Assembly (NCBI GenBank): GCA_017454585.1
Contig: JAFTCU010000066.1
Location: forward strand, 1-43,384
Source: Thermoguttaceae bacterium
GTDB lineage: Bacteria; Planctomycetota; Planctomycetia; Pirellulales; Thermoguttaceae
Length of the DNA stretch: 43,384 nt
Direction: 5' to 3'
Shown: positions 16,483-24,984 of the stretch, one piece after another
Layout: each line of letters starts with the position of its first letter
Position numbering within the stretch: the first letter of the stretch is position 1
The notes under the pieces: model-generated
The model's input: only the letters and a program-made list of their open reading frames with translations
Told to the model about the DNA's origin: nothing
Databases searched by the model: none
Made by a program: the position numbers and the translations under genes

Positions 16483-18318
16483 ATGACTCCGAATTTCCTT
16501 GATTATTCCGTTTGCATCGGATTCTTTGCGTTGATGGCTCTCATCGGCGTGGTTTCGTCGTTCCGGGCCGGCAAGAATTCCTCCGAGTTCTTTCTTTCCG
16601 GCCGTCAAATGCCGTGGTGGCTACTCGGTTTTTCACTCGTCGCGACGACTTTTGCGGCCGATACGCCAAACTTTGTGGCGAACGTTGTGCGTACGCAGGG
16701 TGTGGCGGGGAACTGGTGCTGGTGGGCTTTCCTCCTGACCGGTATGGTGACTGTTTTCATTTATGCCAAACTGTGGCACCGGTTGGGCGTTCTGACCGAT
16801 ATTGAATTCTACGAAATACGTTACTCGGGCAAAAGTGCGGCCTTCGTACGTGGCTTCCGCACTCTCTACCTGGGGCTGATTTTTAACACGGTGGTGATGG
16901 CGAACGTGACGCTCGCGATGATCAAGATCCTTGGTGTTTCGCTTGGTTTTGCCCCGTGGGTCACGCTCGTGTCAGGCGGTGTGATCACGGTCATTTTCTC
17001 GGTAATGGGCGGTTTTACTGCCGTGATTTGGGCGGACTTCATCATGTTCGTCGTCGCCATGGTCGGCGCCATCGCGTTGGCGGTCGTGGCCGTGAATCTT
17101 CCGGAGGTCGGAGGTCTTTCCGCGATGCTCGCCAATCCTGCGGTTTCGGGAAAAATCTCCATGCTTCCGGATTTGAGCCAGACTGATTTGGTGATCACCC
17201 TGCTTGTGATCCCGCTCGCGGTTCAGTGGTGGAGCACGTGGTACCCGGGAGCCGAGCCGGGCGGCGGAAGCTACGTCGCTCAGCGTATGTTGGCGGCCAG
17301 GAACGAAAACCATGCTCTTGGCGCGACGCTTTTTTTTAACTTTTGCCACTACGCTGTTCGTCCGTTCCCGTGGATCCTCGTCGCGTTGGCATCGATTCTG
17401 GTTTTCCCGGATCTGGACTCGCTGAGGGCTGCTTTTCCGAACATTCCTGCCCACCAGATGAAGGACGATTTGGCGTACCCGGCCATGTTCCAATTCCTTC
17501 CGCACGGTTTGTTCGGTCTGATGATCACTTCCCTTTTTGCCGCTTATATGTCCACAATCGCGACGCACCTGAACCTTGGTTCATCCTACATGGTGAACGA
17601 CTTTTACCAGAGATTCATTCGACCGGATGCTTCAGAGCGCAGAAAGGTCTTTATGGCCCGTGTCTGGACCGTGATCCTGATGATTTTGGCCAGTGTACTT
17701 GCACTTTTCCTGGAAAGTGCGAAGGACTGCTTCGAAATTATTCTTTCAATTGGGGCCGGGACGGGGCTTCTGTTCCTCCTGCGCTGGTTCTGGTGGCGGC
17801 TCAACGCTTACAGCGAGATTGCAGCCATGGCGATTTCCTTCATCGTGGCGATGGGGTTCCGCTTCCTGCCCAGAATGCTGGGAATTGTGGATTTTGACGC
17901 GAATCTTGAAGCCACGTTCGGGTTTGACGCCGCGAGTGTGAAACTAGTTCTGGGCGTTGCGATCACAACGCTCGGCTGGATCCTTGTGACGTATCTGACC
18001 CCACCGGACGATGACGAGACGCTTTTCGCGTTTGTTCGTCGTACCGGAGCGACCGGTCCTGGCTGGCGTCATGTGTATGAAAAGGCAAAGGCGCAGGGGA
18101 TCGATCTTGTGTCAGAATCGACCGCGCCACTCAATATTCCGCTTGGTGTTCTTTGTTCGATCATCGGCTGCGCGGCCATTTTCAGTTCACTCTTCGCAGT
18201 AGGAAAATGGGTTTACCTGCAGTTCGTGCCCGCGGCAGTACTGACGGGAATTTCCCTGGTGACCTGGCTCGTGCTATGGGCCTGTGCGAAGCGGCTTACG
18301 AAAACAGAATCCACCTGA
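16483..18318 (+). CDS. Sodium:solute symporter (SSS family)
   Basis: A 611-residue polytopic inner-membrane transporter of the SSS/SGLT family, which couples Na+ entry to uptake of sugars or other organic solutes. Family hallmarks are the N-terminal segment YSVCIGFFALMALIGVV, the SSEFFLSGRQMPWWLLG signature, SLVATTFAADTPNFV, the GGFTAVIWADFIMF segment and FGLMITSLFAAYMSTIATHLNLGSSY, which contains the conserved sodium-site region of helix 8. About 13-14 hydrophobic segments can be counted. The start lacks a Shine-Dalgarno motif and follows repeat element B. The downstream DUF1080 and propeller genes are co-directional, and this combination would fit uptake of a sugar processed outside the membrane (inference). 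The substrate is not readable from sequence. Confidence 0.95.
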   Translation: MTPNFLDYSVCIGFFALMALIGVVSSFRAGKNSSEFFLSGRQMPWWLLGFSLVATTFAADTPNFVANVVRTQGVAGNWCWWAFLLTGMVTVFIYAKLWHRLGVLTDIEFYEIRYSGKSAAFVRGFRTLYLGLIFNTVVMANVTLAMIKILGVSLGFAPWVTLVSGGVITVIFSVMGGFTAVIWADFIMFVVAMVGAIALAVVAVNLPEVGGLSAMLANPAVSGKISMLPDLSQTDLVITLLVIPLAVQWWSTWYPGAEPGGGSYVAQRMLAARNENHALGATLFFNFCHYAVRPFPWILVALASILVFPDLDSLRAAFPNIPAHQMKDDLAYPAMFQFLPHGLFGLMITSLFAAYMSTIATHLNLGSSYMVNDFYQRFIRPDASERRKVFMARVWTVILMILASVLALFLESAKDCFEIILSIGAGTGLLFLLRWFWWRLNAYSEIAAMAISFIVAMGFRFLPRMLGIVDFDANLEATFGFDAASVKLVLGVAITTLGWILVTYLTPPDDDETLFAFVRRTGATGPGWRHVYEKAKAQGIDLVSESTAPLNIPLGVLCSIIGCAAIFSSLFAVGKWVYLQFVPAAVLTGISLVTWLVLWACAKRLTKTEST

Positions 18319-18325
18319 TCCTTGT

Positions 18326-18390
18326 GGGGACGACACCGGAAACGTCGCCCCGCATTTTCTTTAAACAATGCTGAAAGCGTTGTCCCCGTA
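18326..18390. repeat. Palindromic intergenic element G (GGGGACGAC family)
   Basis: ggggacgac...gtcgcccc (18326-18351) is followed by acaatgctgaaagcgttgtccccgta (18365-18390). The second unit resembles the right arm of element F, which also ends in gtccccgta. It starts 8 bases after the symporter stop codon. Confidence 0.6.
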
Positions 18391-18424
18391 CTTTTTACTC
18401 CTTAACTTTATGAAAGGAAAACCT

Positions 18425-19081
18425 ATGAAAAAACTTTCTCTTTTTTCCCTCATTCTGCTTTTCTGCGCGTCGGTGCAGGCGGGCGAATGGAAACCGCTTT
18501 TCAATGACGATCTTTCTAACGCCCAGTTCGAGCCGGGGATCTGGTCCGTCGATTCCGAAGGCGTGATCAGCGCGACGAAAGACTCCGCACTCTGGTCCAT
18601 CGGCGACTACGAGAATTTCGAGCTGAAACTCGAGTTCAAGACCGATAACGGCACCAACTCCGGCGTCGTGGTCTATTGCTCCGACGTGGACAACTGGATC
18701 CCCAACTCGGTCGAGATCCAGATCCAGGACGACACCAAAAACATCGAGAACGGCGACAAGCCGGTCTGGCAGAACTGCGGCGCGATCTACGGGCACCTGG
18801 CCCCGAGCAAGCTCCTGGTCAAAAAACCGGGCGAGTGGAACACGATGTACATCGTCTGCAAAGGGCAGAACATTCAGGTGACGCTCAACGGCGAAAAAGT
18901 GGCCGACATGGATATGAGTCTCTGGAAGAGCGGCAAGATCAACCCGGACGGCACGGAAATTCCGCCGTGGCTTCCGAAACCGTTCGCCGAAATGCAGACG
19001 AAAGGCTCCATCGGATTCCAGGGCAAGCACGGTCAGTCGTTCATCTTCTTCCGCAACATCATGATCAAAGACGCGGAATGA
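18425..19081 (+). CDS. Secreted DUF1080 (3-keto-disaccharide hydrolase-like) protein
   Basis: A 218-residue protein with signal peptide MKKLSLFSLILLFCASVQAG and a single concanavalin-like DUF1080 domain (EWKPLFNDDLSN; NFELKLEFKTDNGTNSGVV; IEIQIQDD-like VEIQIQDD; GSIGFQGKHGQ near the C-terminus; final strand IFFRNIMIKDAE). DUF1080 members are abundant in planctomycetes, and some are linked to 3-keto-glycoside cleavage. I chose the ATG at 18425 because AAAGGA lies five bases upstream and it begins the signal peptide; an in-frame ATG at 18368 falls inside repeat element G. Neighbours are a symporter upstream and a CxxCH propeller protein downstream on the same strand. Confidence 0.92.
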   Translation: MKKLSLFSLILLFCASVQAGEWKPLFNDDLSNAQFEPGIWSVDSEGVISATKDSALWSIGDYENFELKLEFKTDNGTNSGVVVYCSDVDNWIPNSVEIQIQDDTKNIENGDKPVWQNCGAIYGHLAPSKLLVKKPGEWNTMYIVCKGQNIQVTLNGEKVADMDMSLWKSGKINPDGTEIPPWLPKPFAEMQTKGSIGFQGKHGQSFIFFRNIMIKDAE

Positions 19082-19099
19082 TTTGCGAAGCGAATCAAG

Positions 19100-19247
19100 T
19101 GAGGAGTTAGGTGTTAGGAGTGAGGAGTTGGGAGAAAGAGTTTGACCTCTGATTCCCGGCGTTTTCGTTCTTAACTCCTGACTCCTGACTCCTCACTCCT
19201 CGCCCTTCATTCTTTACTACGAATTCTCAACTCCTAACTCCTAACTC
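19100..19247. repeat. Palindromic intergenic element C (TKAGGAG heptamers)
   Basis: Left arm 19100-19134 is five heptamers near TKAGGAG; the core GAGAAAGAGTTTGACCTCTG follows; an opposing arm AACTCCT, GACTCCT, GACTCCT, CACTCCT spans about 19173-19200; a third, also opposing, run of AACTCCT copies ends at 19247, directly against the next gene's ATG. It fills nearly the whole 166-base gap. Confidence 0.88.
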
Positions 19248-21668
19248 ATGTACAGTGCCCGCCTTTTTTTCCCGCTCGTTTTGCTGATTTCCCTTCCGGT
19301 CATGGCTGAGTATGAATCGGAGCCGACCGCGCCGTTTGCCGCTCCCGTGGCGGATCGTCTGCTTTTGATGGAGGGGAACGTTCCATTTCCGGCCCCTGAG
19401 GAGTTCAATCCCGAGGCGGCGAGGAAACTCGTGGAGAAATACGGCGTGGAGAAACTGGTCTTCATCCGCCGCGCAACGTTCCAGTCGTCGCACTACTACA
19501 CCGATTTCATCGACGGAAGCCGCTTTTTCGGGACGGACCTCTGTATCCTGGACCTGAAGACCGGGACCGTCACGGGCCTTCTGCCCGACTCGATGAAGGG
19601 CGGGATCGTGAACCGGTACGACCTCTCGTTCGACGCGAAGAAAATCGTGTTCGACTGGAAGCCGGATAATCGCAGCGGCTTCCACCTCTGGGAGATCGGC
19701 GTCGATGGGACCGGCCTGCGTCAGCTCACGTTCCCGCCCGCGGATGAGGCGCAGACGGTCGAGCGCTTCCGCATTTACACGAATCCGACGCACTGGCTCC
19801 GCGACCCGGAAATGTACCCGCTCAAGTTCGGCGTGTACCAGCGCTGGACGGACGATCTGCACCCGGCGTACCTCCCGGACGGCGGGATCGTGTTCATTTC
19901 GACCCGTTGCCAGCACGGGATCCTGTGCGACGGGGCCGACGTACTCTCCGCGACGGTTTTGTACCGGCTCGACCCCGAGAGCGGGAAGATGGAAAAACTC
20001 ACCAACTCCTCGGTTTCCGAGGCGAATCCGACGGTCGCGGAAGATGGCCGGATCATCTACACACGCTGGGAGTACGTCGATAAAGGCGGCTCCTGCGTGA
20101 AGTGCATCTGGTCGATGAAGCAGGACGGAACCGGATCCGCGGAGGTTTTCGGGAACGACATAGCGTCGCCCCCCTCGATCGTTCATGGCCGGCCCGTTCC
20201 GGGAAACCCGCATTTGTACGTCGCGACCGGTGCGCCGCACTGCCCTCAGACCGGGGTGGGAACGATCCTGAGGATCGACACGCGAAAGAATATTCGGTCG
20301 GCCGAGGCGATGGAGGTCCTGACGCCTGAAACCGAGTGCGTTGAGGAAGGGAATTACGTTCATTCCCAAGCCACGAGCGAAATTAAGAGGCCGGAAAAAC
20401 GGGGCCCGTGCTTTTGTGACCCGTTCCCGCTCGACGAGGACCACCTCATCATGACCGCCATGCTGGATGACCGGGCGTTTTTCTATCGGCCCGACGGGTA
20501 TGGCATCTACTTCTTCAACGGCCCGGGCGATTATGAGCTCGTGTACCGCAGTGCGGGAACGGGGAGCTGGATGGCGCAGCCGCTTCGGCCCCGGGCGGTC
20601 CCGCCGGTGAACGTTTCGGTCCGAAATGAAGAAATCGCTCAAAAAACGCTTCACGGCCAGCCGCTTGCGCTGTGCGTCGTGACGGACGTTTACCAGGGGA
20701 TGGAAAACGTCCGGCGCGGTGAGGTGAAGTACATCCGGATCAACGAGCAGGTCCCCCGTCCGTGGAACGCCCGCCGAATGTGGGGCGAAGATTTTCGGAA
20801 CCACCCAGGCGTGGACGATTACGACCAGCAACACGCGACCGTTTCCGCGAATCACCTCGGGCTGAAAGTCCAATGGGGGATCGTCCCGGTGGAGGAAGAC
20901 GGCTCGGCGTGCTTCTACGTGCCGGCGGACCGGAATATTTTCTTCCAGGCGCTCAATGAGGATTTTCAGGAGCTTCAGCGGGAACGCACGTACGTGAACT
21001 ACCGCCCCGGCGAGACCCGCGCGTGTATCGGCTGCCACGAAACCCCGAACGATGCGGTTCGTCCCGGGAATCCGAAGGCACTGACGCGTGAGCCGTCAAT
21101 GCCCGGCCCTCAGCCTGGAGAAAAGGATGGGGCGCGCCTGATCGATTTTACTCAAGACGTTCAGCCGATCCTCGACGCGAAGTGCGTGCGGTGCCACAAC
21201 GAGAACCACAAGATGGACTTGCGAGGCATTCCGACACCGTTTTTCACCCGCTCTTACGAGAATCTGCTCGGTTTCCGGGCCTCGCACGATCCATCGTACC
21301 CGGTGACGGAGCGCCCGGCGGAGAAATCACTCGTCGGGATCGTGATCCGGGAGATCCGCCCGAAAGTCGGAAATGCCGAGTACCTGCCGGCCAAAACGCT
21401 CGGCTCGACGACGGCGCCACTGGTCCAACACCTGAAAAAAGGGCACAATAATATAGAGCTCACGCGGGAAGAATGGATTCGTCTCACGACGTGGATCGAC
21501 TCCAACTGCCAGTTTTACGGGACGTACTGGGGTTCGAAGAACTGGCAATTCAGGGATCTTCCGAATTTTCGCCCATTGGTAACGTTTGAGGAAGCGATTG
21601 GTACGGAAGTTCCACCTTCTTTGAGGGATTCAGCCGCTTCATCAGAATCGTCGCAACGTCCACAATAG
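19248..21668 (+). CDS. Secreted beta-propeller protein with two CxxCH heme motifs (hydrazine synthase alpha-like family)
   Basis: An 806-residue exported protein (signal ARLFFPLVLLISLPVMA). The first 500 residues have TolB/PD40-like propeller features (YDLSFDAKKIVFDWKP, LWEIGVDGTGLRQLTFPP, HPAYLPDGGIVFISTR, EANPTVAEDGRIIYTRWEY). The architecture resembles planctomycete proteins matching the hydrazine synthase alpha-subunit middle domain, but most such proteins are not hydrazine synthases. Covalent heme motifs are C593-IGCH and C646-VRCH in the C-terminal third, so it is probably a periplasmic c-type cytochrome. The ATG lies at the very end of repeat element C with no Shine-Dalgarno motif. The last 119 bases overlap the convergent hydrolase gene. 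Function unknown; a redox role beside sugar genes is inference. Confidence 0.85.
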   Translation: MYSARLFFPLVLLISLPVMAEYESEPTAPFAAPVADRLLLMEGNVPFPAPEEFNPEAARKLVEKYGVEKLVFIRRATFQSSHYYTDFIDGSRFFGTDLCILDLKTGTVTGLLPDSMKGGIVNRYDLSFDAKKIVFDWKPDNRSGFHLWEIGVDGTGLRQLTFPPADEAQTVERFRIYTNPTHWLRDPEMYPLKFGVYQRWTDDLHPAYLPDGGIVFISTRCQHGILCDGADVLSATVLYRLDPESGKMEKLTNSSVSEANPTVAEDGRIIYTRWEYVDKGGSCVKCIWSMKQDGTGSAEVFGNDIASPPSIVHGRPVPGNPHLYVATGAPHCPQTGVGTILRIDTRKNIRSAEAMEVLTPETECVEEGNYVHSQATSEIKRPEKRGPCFCDPFPLDEDHLIMTAMLDDRAFFYRPDGYGIYFFNGPGDYELVYRSAGTGSWMAQPLRPRAVPPVNVSVRNEEIAQKTLHGQPLALCVVTDVYQGMENVRRGEVKYIRINEQVPRPWNARRMWGEDFRNHPGVDDYDQQHATVSANHLGLKVQWGIVPVEEDGSACFYVPADRNIFFQALNEDFQELQRERTYVNYRPGETRACIGCHETPNDAVRPGNPKALTREPSMPGPQPGEKDGARLIDFTQDVQPILDAKCVRCHNENHKMDLRGIPTPFFTRSYENLLGFRASHDPSYPVTERPAEKSLVGIVIREIRPKVGNAEYLPAKTLGSTTAPLVQHLKKGHNNIELTREEWIRLTTWIDSNCQFYGTYWGSKNWQFRDLPNFRPLVTFEEAIGTEVPPSLRDSAASSESSQRPQ

Positions 21669-23601
21669 CTTCCGGGCTTTTTGTGATTTCGCGGTGCAGG
21701 GACGTAACGTAGCTCGTTTCCGCGACTTGCCAAGGTTGGGTCGCGCTTTCGATGGAAACTACACCATCGGAGCTGGCTCTTTCTTTACTGGTGAGTTTGG
21801 CGATGATATTTCGGTATTGGACCCAGGCGGCGGGTTCACATTGAGCCAGCCCGTCCCAGAAAATCGTTCCTTTCTGAAGAGAATCGATTGCCGTTTCATA
21901 TTTCAGGAGTTCATCGTTCTGAATGAATTTTTTGTTTTGTTTTCGGAATTTCTTGAGGTTAGTTTCGACGATCGAGGCTTTGTGACCAAGCATTCCCGTA
22001 AGGTTACGAATTGCCGAATTCGCGAAACCACTACCGCGGAACGGAGTCCCAAGAGTGATGACGCACGCGATGGATGGATTTGGCTTGAGGTGGAACCAGC
22101 GCGCCACTTCCTGATTGGATTCGGGATCACCAGGAAGGTCCTCCACAGGCGTGGATGTGATCAGGTTCCATAGAACTTCATGGGAATCAAGGGTTTGCAT
22201 TGAGGCGATGAGCCCACCCATACTATGCCCAATGAGTACGATCTGGTCCAGATTGGCATTTTCACGGTTCGGATCCAGTTCTTTTCGTAATTGTTCCAGA
22301 TCGTCCCGGAACTGAACTGAGGAAACCCAGAACGGTTGACCATTCGGGTAGAAGTAGAACCAGAACTGGTATTTCTCCCGAATTTCAGGTAAATTGGTCA
22401 ACGTGTTATACATTTCCATCCAGGACATAGCCGAGGACCAGAGACCGTGGATCATGACGACCGGTATTTTTTGGGAATCATACGCTTGAGGCATATAAAA
22501 CCCTTTAAGTTTTCGGTTTCCGTCCCGAGTTTCTTTCATGAGGGAATCAGGATTGAGGAGTCCAAGTGTCGCTCCGTCAAGGGCATCGGTTTTGACTGTT
22601 AACTCGAAACCATAAGCAAGAGGCGTTGTGTGGTCAACTTCAAGAGGAATGGAAACATTTCCAACCTTGGCCGTCAAGCACTCTAATGTGTCGATTAATT
22701 CCACTTTTGGAACTTCATTTTCAAAGTACAAAAAAGCGGTCATGGGGACACAGTGCTCGGGAAGACAGTAGTGAAAACGAATATCCCGTTTATACACTTC
22801 ACGGCATTTCGCGATGAGAGGAACACCAAGCCCGTAACGAAGAAAGCGGTTTTTCAATCCCGTCACCTCAAAATCAGATGAGAAACGGAACCAGTCGAAA
22901 TCCTCGATTTTCCATTCCTGGCTGCGCATGCTGACCTGCACATCACGCGGCTGATCGGGCAAATCGATCTGAATTCCTCCGGACGTGATGAAGTTTTTAT
23001 TTTCACTTCCGCATCCTGACAGACGTAAAAGCCTTTTCGTGCTTTCGTTGTAGATCAGGCAGACGTTTTGGAAAATGGGCGAGTAAGGATTTCTTTTGGC
23101 TTCGATACGTGGGTCAAAAAGAAAAATGTACGCGTATTTTGCGGCACGCAAATACCATTCAGCCATTTTGAGGCAGGATGGATCGGAAACAAATCGATTC
23201 TCTTCCTGTCGTTTCCCTTCCTTGAAAGAGACTTCCGCCATGATACTCGCTACTTCTGGTATCTGCGCGCGGCTATACGATTCTTCTAGCTGAAGAAGAA
23301 CTTTCTTGGGGTCCTGGCTGACCATACGTTCCAGATTCATCGTGCGGAGACCAAGACGGGTCGGTTCGCTGTACTCGATTGAGTCTGGCATTATCGTGTA
23401 GTACGTTTTTCGTGCGAATGTCCAGCTTCGGGATGGGAGTTTAGGTCTGGTCAGACGTGTCGTTGAGCAGCCATTAAGAAAAATAAGCGCAAGAACAAGA
23501 AACAGAAACATCACCCGGAACGATGCGCACGACATTCCAGGAGCAGAGTTTTTCTCTCTGCCGGTCGATAAATCGGGCTGGATGATGTGGTGATGTTTCA
23601 T
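21550..23601 (-). CDS. Lipoprotein alpha/beta hydrolase
   Basis: About 683 residues from the ATG at 23601. A lipobox (VLALIFLNGC) is present, so it should be membrane-anchored outside the cytoplasm. An in-frame ATG at 23535 would give a more ordinary 22-residue signal and may be the true start. The N-terminal half has no recognised domain. The C-terminal half is an alpha/beta-hydrolase fold: IPVVMIHGLWSSAMSW (oxyanion region), the nucleophile elbow IGHSMGGLIA (Ser460 counted from 23601), and ITLGTPFRGSGFAN, as in lipase/PGAP1-like esterases. A late ASSDGVVSIESA segment probably precedes the catalytic histidine (HREI). Its 3' end overlaps the convergent propeller gene by 119 bases. Substrate unknown. 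Confidence 0.88.
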   Translation of the reverse strand: MKHHHIIQPDLSTGREKNSAPGMSCASFRVMFLFLVLALIFLNGCSTTRLTRPKLPSRSWTFARKTYYTIMPDSIEYSEPTRLGLRTMNLERMVSQDPKKVLLQLEESYSRAQIPEVASIMAEVSFKEGKRQEENRFVSDPSCLKMAEWYLRAAKYAYIFLFDPRIEAKRNPYSPIFQNVCLIYNESTKRLLRLSGCGSENKNFITSGGIQIDLPDQPRDVQVSMRSQEWKIEDFDWFRFSSDFEVTGLKNRFLRYGLGVPLIAKCREVYKRDIRFHYCLPEHCVPMTAFLYFENEVPKVELIDTLECLTAKVGNVSIPLEVDHTTPLAYGFELTVKTDALDGATLGLLNPDSLMKETRDGNRKLKGFYMPQAYDSQKIPVVMIHGLWSSAMSWMEMYNTLTNLPEIREKYQFWFYFYPNGQPFWVSSVQFRDDLEQLRKELDPNRENANLDQIVLIGHSMGGLIASMQTLDSHEVLWNLITSTPVEDLPGDPESNQEVARWFHLKPNPSIACVITLGTPFRGSGFANSAIRNLTGMLGHKASIVETNLKKFRKQNKKFIQNDELLKYETAIDSLQKGTIFWDGLAQCEPAAWVQYRNIIAKLTSKERASSDGVVSIESATQPWQVAETSYVTSLHREITKSPEAIVDVATILMKRLNPSKKVELPYQSLPQTLPMGENSEDP

Positions 23602-23621
23602 CGAAAACAAGCTGGTTAAGG

Positions 23622-23649
23622 ACTATAGACCAATACAGAATTTTAGCAA
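23622..23649 (-). promoter_or_regulatory. Putative promoter of the lipoprotein hydrolase
   Basis: On the minus strand TTGCTA (23649-23644), a 16-base spacer and TATAGT (23627-23622). The predicted transcription start is near 23615, just before the ATG at 23601 and about 80 bases before that at 23535. Confidence 0.5.
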
Positions 23650-23683
23650 AATATCAGATTTTTCGCAAGAGCATTTTTTAGTG

Positions 23684-23719
23684 AAAAGCGGGTCCTGTTT
23701 TGATCAGAAATGGACCCGC
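23684..23719 (-). terminator. Intrinsic terminator after the NPCBM gene
   Basis: On the minus strand GCGGGTCC (23719-23712) pairs with GGACCCGC (23695-23688), followed by TTTT. It lies 10 bases after the stop at 23730 and closes the transcription unit that starts with the shell protein. Confidence 0.85.
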
Positions 23720-23729
23720 GTTCCGGTAT

Positions 23730-24968
23730 TTACTTTTCAAGCATGGCATCGCCAAAGCCAACATAATCGCCGAAGTTTCCGTTTTCCCCGAAATCGACCA
23801 GGATCGTGAGCCGTCGAGCGCCGGAAAGGTTCAGATTCAGCGTTTTCGGTGCGTCTTTACCTGTGAGTACTTCCTTGAAAAGAACTTTTTCATCCGCCAG
23901 GATCGTAACCTCAGAGGAACCTCCCGGTCGGACAGAATCGTCAATTCCTGCTGTTGCGTGGAACGTCTGGAATGGTCCCGGAAGCCGATAGACGACTTGT
24001 GTTCTTGAGCAAAGTTCAATGCCTGCGGAGTATTCTTTCCCGCCAAGCCGGATTTTCCCGCCGCCAAAAGCGCGGTCCATTTGCGGGGCGGTGAATTTCG
24101 AAAGGGATTCAGGGGTGTTTTCCATTCCAAAAAACGGTGTTACGGTGACGCTTTCAGCCTTCAGAGTAGCCAAAGAAACGGCACGCCCTGTAGTCAAATC
24201 CAACCCGGCAAGAGCTGAAACGGGAAGTGTCAGTTTAGGGCCGGAGGTAAGAGTGATCTGAACGTTTTCTTCCACAGGTACCAGCGCCGAAACGGCGAGT
24301 GAACTGCCTGCGGTATCGGCCAGGAGGCCAAGGAGCGGGTTTTCTGCGTGAGTTTTTTCGGCCTCACCGGAGGTTTCCTCTTTTGGAAAAGCTGCCGCGA
24401 AACGGACCGCAAAGATGTGCTTCCGCTTTACGTTCAGAACGTCCCCATCCTGTTCAAAACGGACGGCCTTTTCTGTGATTTCCAGAATTTTCCCAAAGTA
24501 GTGACTGAGTTTCCCGTCCCGCAAAATGACGAGTTGGTCGTCCGTCAGTTCCATCGACTGGATCTCATTCCAATCTGAATCCAAATCGACGTTCTGTCCT
24601 GGTTCATACTTCTGAAAAAGAATCATTTGAACCATCCCGGCTTCTAAAGGTTCCACGCTTCCCCCGGAGGCTGGCTGGATCTGAAATTGGTTTTGACTGA
24701 ATGTGAGAGACTCTGTTTGAAGCGTGGATTCAGAAAGAATGACGGCCAGCGAAGATTCAACCGATGATGGCTCTTTCTGGAAAAGGATCGCCTTTAACTC
24801 AGCCAAAGGAACGATTTTCGCGTCGAGCAGGGCGTTTTTCTCTTCAAATCCTTCGAGGTGCGAAGAATATTCCTCACCTTCAAGCGGCCGTACCGTCACG
24901 GGGATCGCGGCGTGCAGAGACGTCAGGACTAAAAGCGAAAAGAGGAATGAAAACAGTTTGCAGGTCAT
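23730..24968 (-). CDS. Secreted protein with C-terminal NPCBM domain
   Basis: A 412-residue protein with signal peptide MTCKLFSFLFSLLVLTSLHA. The ATG at 24968 was preferred over an upstream TTG because it begins this signal. The middle region contains a short beta-rich module (SHYFGKILEITEKAVRFEQDG) of a type seen in planctomycete proteins. The last 130 residues match an NPCBM carbohydrate-binding domain: LGGKEYSAGIELCSRTQVVYRLPG, FHATAGIDDSVRPGGSSEVTILAD, LSGARRLTILVDFGENGNFGDYVGFGDA. NPCBM domains bind glycans. The gene starts 16 bases after the acetyltransferase stop and is the last of the unit. Confidence 0.87.
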   Translation of the reverse strand: MTCKLFSFLFSLLVLTSLHAAIPVTVRPLEGEEYSSHLEGFEEKNALLDAKIVPLAELKAILFQKEPSSVESSLAVILSESTLQTESLTFSQNQFQIQPASGGSVEPLEAGMVQMILFQKYEPGQNVDLDSDWNEIQSMELTDDQLVILRDGKLSHYFGKILEITEKAVRFEQDGDVLNVKRKHIFAVRFAAAFPKEETSGEAEKTHAENPLLGLLADTAGSSLAVSALVPVEENVQITLTSGPKLTLPVSALAGLDLTTGRAVSLATLKAESVTVTPFFGMENTPESLSKFTAPQMDRAFGGGKIRLGGKEYSAGIELCSRTQVVYRLPGPFQTFHATAGIDDSVRPGGSSEVTILADEKVLFKEVLTGKDAPKTLNLNLSGARRLTILVDFGENGNFGDYVGFGDAMLEK

Positions 24969-24984
24969 TTTAGGATTGATTTTT

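Noticed and set aside
19248..21668. Anammox hydrazine synthase subunit
   Set aside because: Only the domain style is shared; the other hydrazine synthase subunits and anammox genes are absent and the context is carbohydrate use.
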